In this document: in pieces, positions 62,887-64,000 of the stretch | How the letters are laid out: every line of letters begins with the position of its first letter | Numbering within the stretch: position 1 is the stretch's first letter | NCBI RefSeq assembly: GCF_008386635.1 | Contig: NZ_VUOE01000002.1 | Coordinates: 1 to 64,000, forward strand | DNA: 64,000 bases | Direction of reading: 5' to 3' | Source of the DNA: Maribacter flavus | Lineage (GTDB): Bacteria; Bacteroidota; Bacteroidia; Flavobacteriales; Flavobacteriaceae | Position numbers and translations under genes: made by a program | Notes under the pieces: model-generated | What the model was told of the DNA's origin: nothing | What the model saw: only the letters and a program-made list of their open reading frames with translations | Databases searched by the model: none

Positions 62887-64000
62887 ATGGAAGAGAAGAA
62901 ATTAGATGTAAAGTCTATCATTGGGTTTGTCTTGATTTTTGGAATCTTGATTTTTATGTTCTATCAAAACAAACCTACCCCGGAAGAATTGGAGGCACAG
63001 AAGGCGAAACAGGAACAAATGGATGCAGCGGCCGCGGAAGAGTCATCTCCTGAGGATATTGTAATCGACGATACGCCGGCCGTAAACCTAAATGATTCTA
63101 CAGCCGTTGCAGGCTACAAGAGTCAAATAGGTGCATTTGGATTTACCACGCCAAAAGGGGGAACCACGGTCTTGGAGAATGATGTGCTTTATTTGGAGAT
63201 AAGTAACAAAGGAGGTCATGTGGTAGAGGCAAAAATGAAAAATTTTGTAACCTATGATTCGGTCCCCGTTTATCTGGTAAAGGATGGCAACTCAGCCTAT
63301 TCCATTGATTTTTCCACCACGGATAACAGGGTCTTGAATACAAAGGACCTATTCTTTGAACCTACATTGACCAAATCTGGGGACAACCAAGTGCTTTCCA
63401 TGAAAGCCAAAACCTCCAACAACCAGTTTTTGGAATATCGATATGAAATGAAGCCCGGTGAATATTTGGTGGATTTCACAGTGCGTACCCAAAGGCTGGA
63501 CAGAATCCTCAACAGTAGCAAGCCTGTTACACTGGATTGGAAGATGAAAGGTATCCGGCATTCCAAGAGTATCGAATATGAAAATAGATATACCCGTTTA
63601 ACCTACCATCATGAGGATGGCAAATTAAGTAAACTTTCCGCCGGAGGCGATGATGAGGAAACCGAGGAGGACATCAAATGGATTTCCTACAGACAGCATT
63701 TCTTTAGCTCCATTTTAGGTACCGATGAACCCTTTAAAACAGGGGAGTTGAAATCCCAAGATTTGGTAGAGGAGGAAAGTAGGACCTTTGGCTTTACCAA
63801 AAATTATGCATCCAAACTCCCGTTGGAAATTAAGGGAGGGGAAATTGCCAAAAATTTGTACCTCTATTATGGTCCCACGGACTTGGAAGTACTTTCCCAA
63901 TACAAGGAGGCTGGCCTCGCAGACTCCATACCCTTTGGATGGGGAATTTTTGGATGGATAAACAGATATGTTTTTACTCCTTTTTATGGATTTTTGAGTA
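62887..64000 (+). CDS. yidC: Membrane protein insertase YidC (3' end beyond the window)
   Basis: The gene starts at ATG 62887 and is open to the right edge; 371 residues are visible. An N-terminal transmembrane helix (IIGFVLIFGILIFMFYQ, about 11-27) is followed by an acidic linker (PEELEAQKAKQEQMDAAAA) and the periplasmic P1 beta-supersandwich domain at about 60-355 (ISNKGGHVVEAKMKNF, FEPTLTKSGDNQVLS, KNLYLYYGPTDLEVLSQYK). The visible end (GWGIFGWINRYVFTPFYGFL) leads into the first of the conserved insertase helices. YidC inserts membrane proteins with or without SecYEG. Confidence 0.93.
   Translation, partial: MEEKKLDVKSIIGFVLIFGILIFMFYQNKPTPEELEAQKAKQEQMDAAAAEESSPEDIVIDDTPAVNLNDSTAVAGYKSQIGAFGFTTPKGGTTVLENDVLYLEISNKGGHVVEAKMKNFVTYDSVPVYLVKDGNSAYSIDFSTTDNRVLNTKDLFFEPTLTKSGDNQVLSMKAKTSNNQFLEYRYEMKPGEYLVDFTVRTQRLDRILNSSKPVTLDWKMKGIRHSKSIEYENRYTRLTYHHEDGKLSKLSAGGDDEETEEDIKWISYRQHFFSSILGTDEPFKTGELKSQDLVEEESRTFGFTKNYASKLPLEIKGGEIAKNLYLYYGPTDLEVLSQYKEAGLADSIPFGWGIFGWINRYVFTPFYGFLS

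Overview
The window looks like a chromosomal segment of a marine member of the Flavobacteriaceae (Bacteroidota). The evidence is a gliding/type IX secretion pair (a type B sorted adhesin followed by a PorP/SprF protein), two DUF5916 outer-membrane-type proteins, bacillithiol synthesis (BshC), a DUF4295 protein beside L28 and L33, and many upstream boxes that fit the Bacteroidota -7 consensus TAnnTTTG. Ribosome binding sites are weak or absent, as expected for this phylum. I saw no tRNA, rRNA, CRISPR array, insertion sequence, integrase or prophage gene. Genus cannot be fixed from the sequence alone.

Layout. 1-3758: end of a large surface protein, a type B T9SS adhesin and its PorP/SprF partner. 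3996-6345: idi, a 6-pyruvoyl/6-carboxytetrahydropterin synthase, a class I mannose-6-phosphate isomerase and a small conserved protein. 6394-13796 (minus): a probable operon of two DUF5916 paralogues, a Cof-type HAD phosphatase, a DUF819 membrane protein and a DUF4369 lipoprotein. 13860-17846 (minus): PBP1A-type cell-wall synthase, then an SPFH protein with two small genes of 52 and 54 codons (DUF4177 and an Arc-like ribbon-helix-helix protein). 17936-22489: S1/P1 nuclease, a DUF2805 protein, an AraC-type regulator overlapping alkB, a secreted protein, and MOSC plus DoxX genes. 22553-24019: an ECF sigma factor with a probable membrane partner, divergent from a small membrane protein; both directions carry the same GTAACC-N16-CGTC promoter. 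24057-26580: sodium/solute symporter plus myo-inositol oxygenase.

26698-36434 holds htpG, a TetR-like regulator with an ABC1/AarF kinase and a KAS III enzyme, a CoA-binding protein, a second sodium symporter, recR and a 2-oxoacid dehydrogenase E2. 36532-40864: a predicted outer-membrane barrel, DnaQ-type exonuclease, FAH-family hydrolase, Hpt protein and CinA, the last three overlapping by single bases. 40935-43458: rpmB-rpmG-DUF4295, ftsY and a DUF2911 protein. 43470-47726: an exported amidase, a P1-family peptidase and rimO. 47815-53790: DUF4177, M14 peptidase, bshC and a PLP decarboxylase. 53798-64000: a PNPOx-family protein, SIMPL protein, guaA, a LysM protein, a DUF922 protein, a TIM-barrel isomerase, a DUF3820 protein, pyrG and the start of yidC.

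Most genes are housekeeping or typical family accessory genes. The least explained signals are non-coding. Three short plus-strand elements (28755-28850, 54401-54501, 54547-54632) share two sequence boxes and each ends in a different terminator hairpin, which makes them candidates for a small RNA family. A second, unrelated dispersed repeat of about 94 bases occurs at 14095-14188 and 50579-50672. A 463-base gap at 31984-32446 holds several hairpins and no gene. These are the parts most likely to hold something undescribed.
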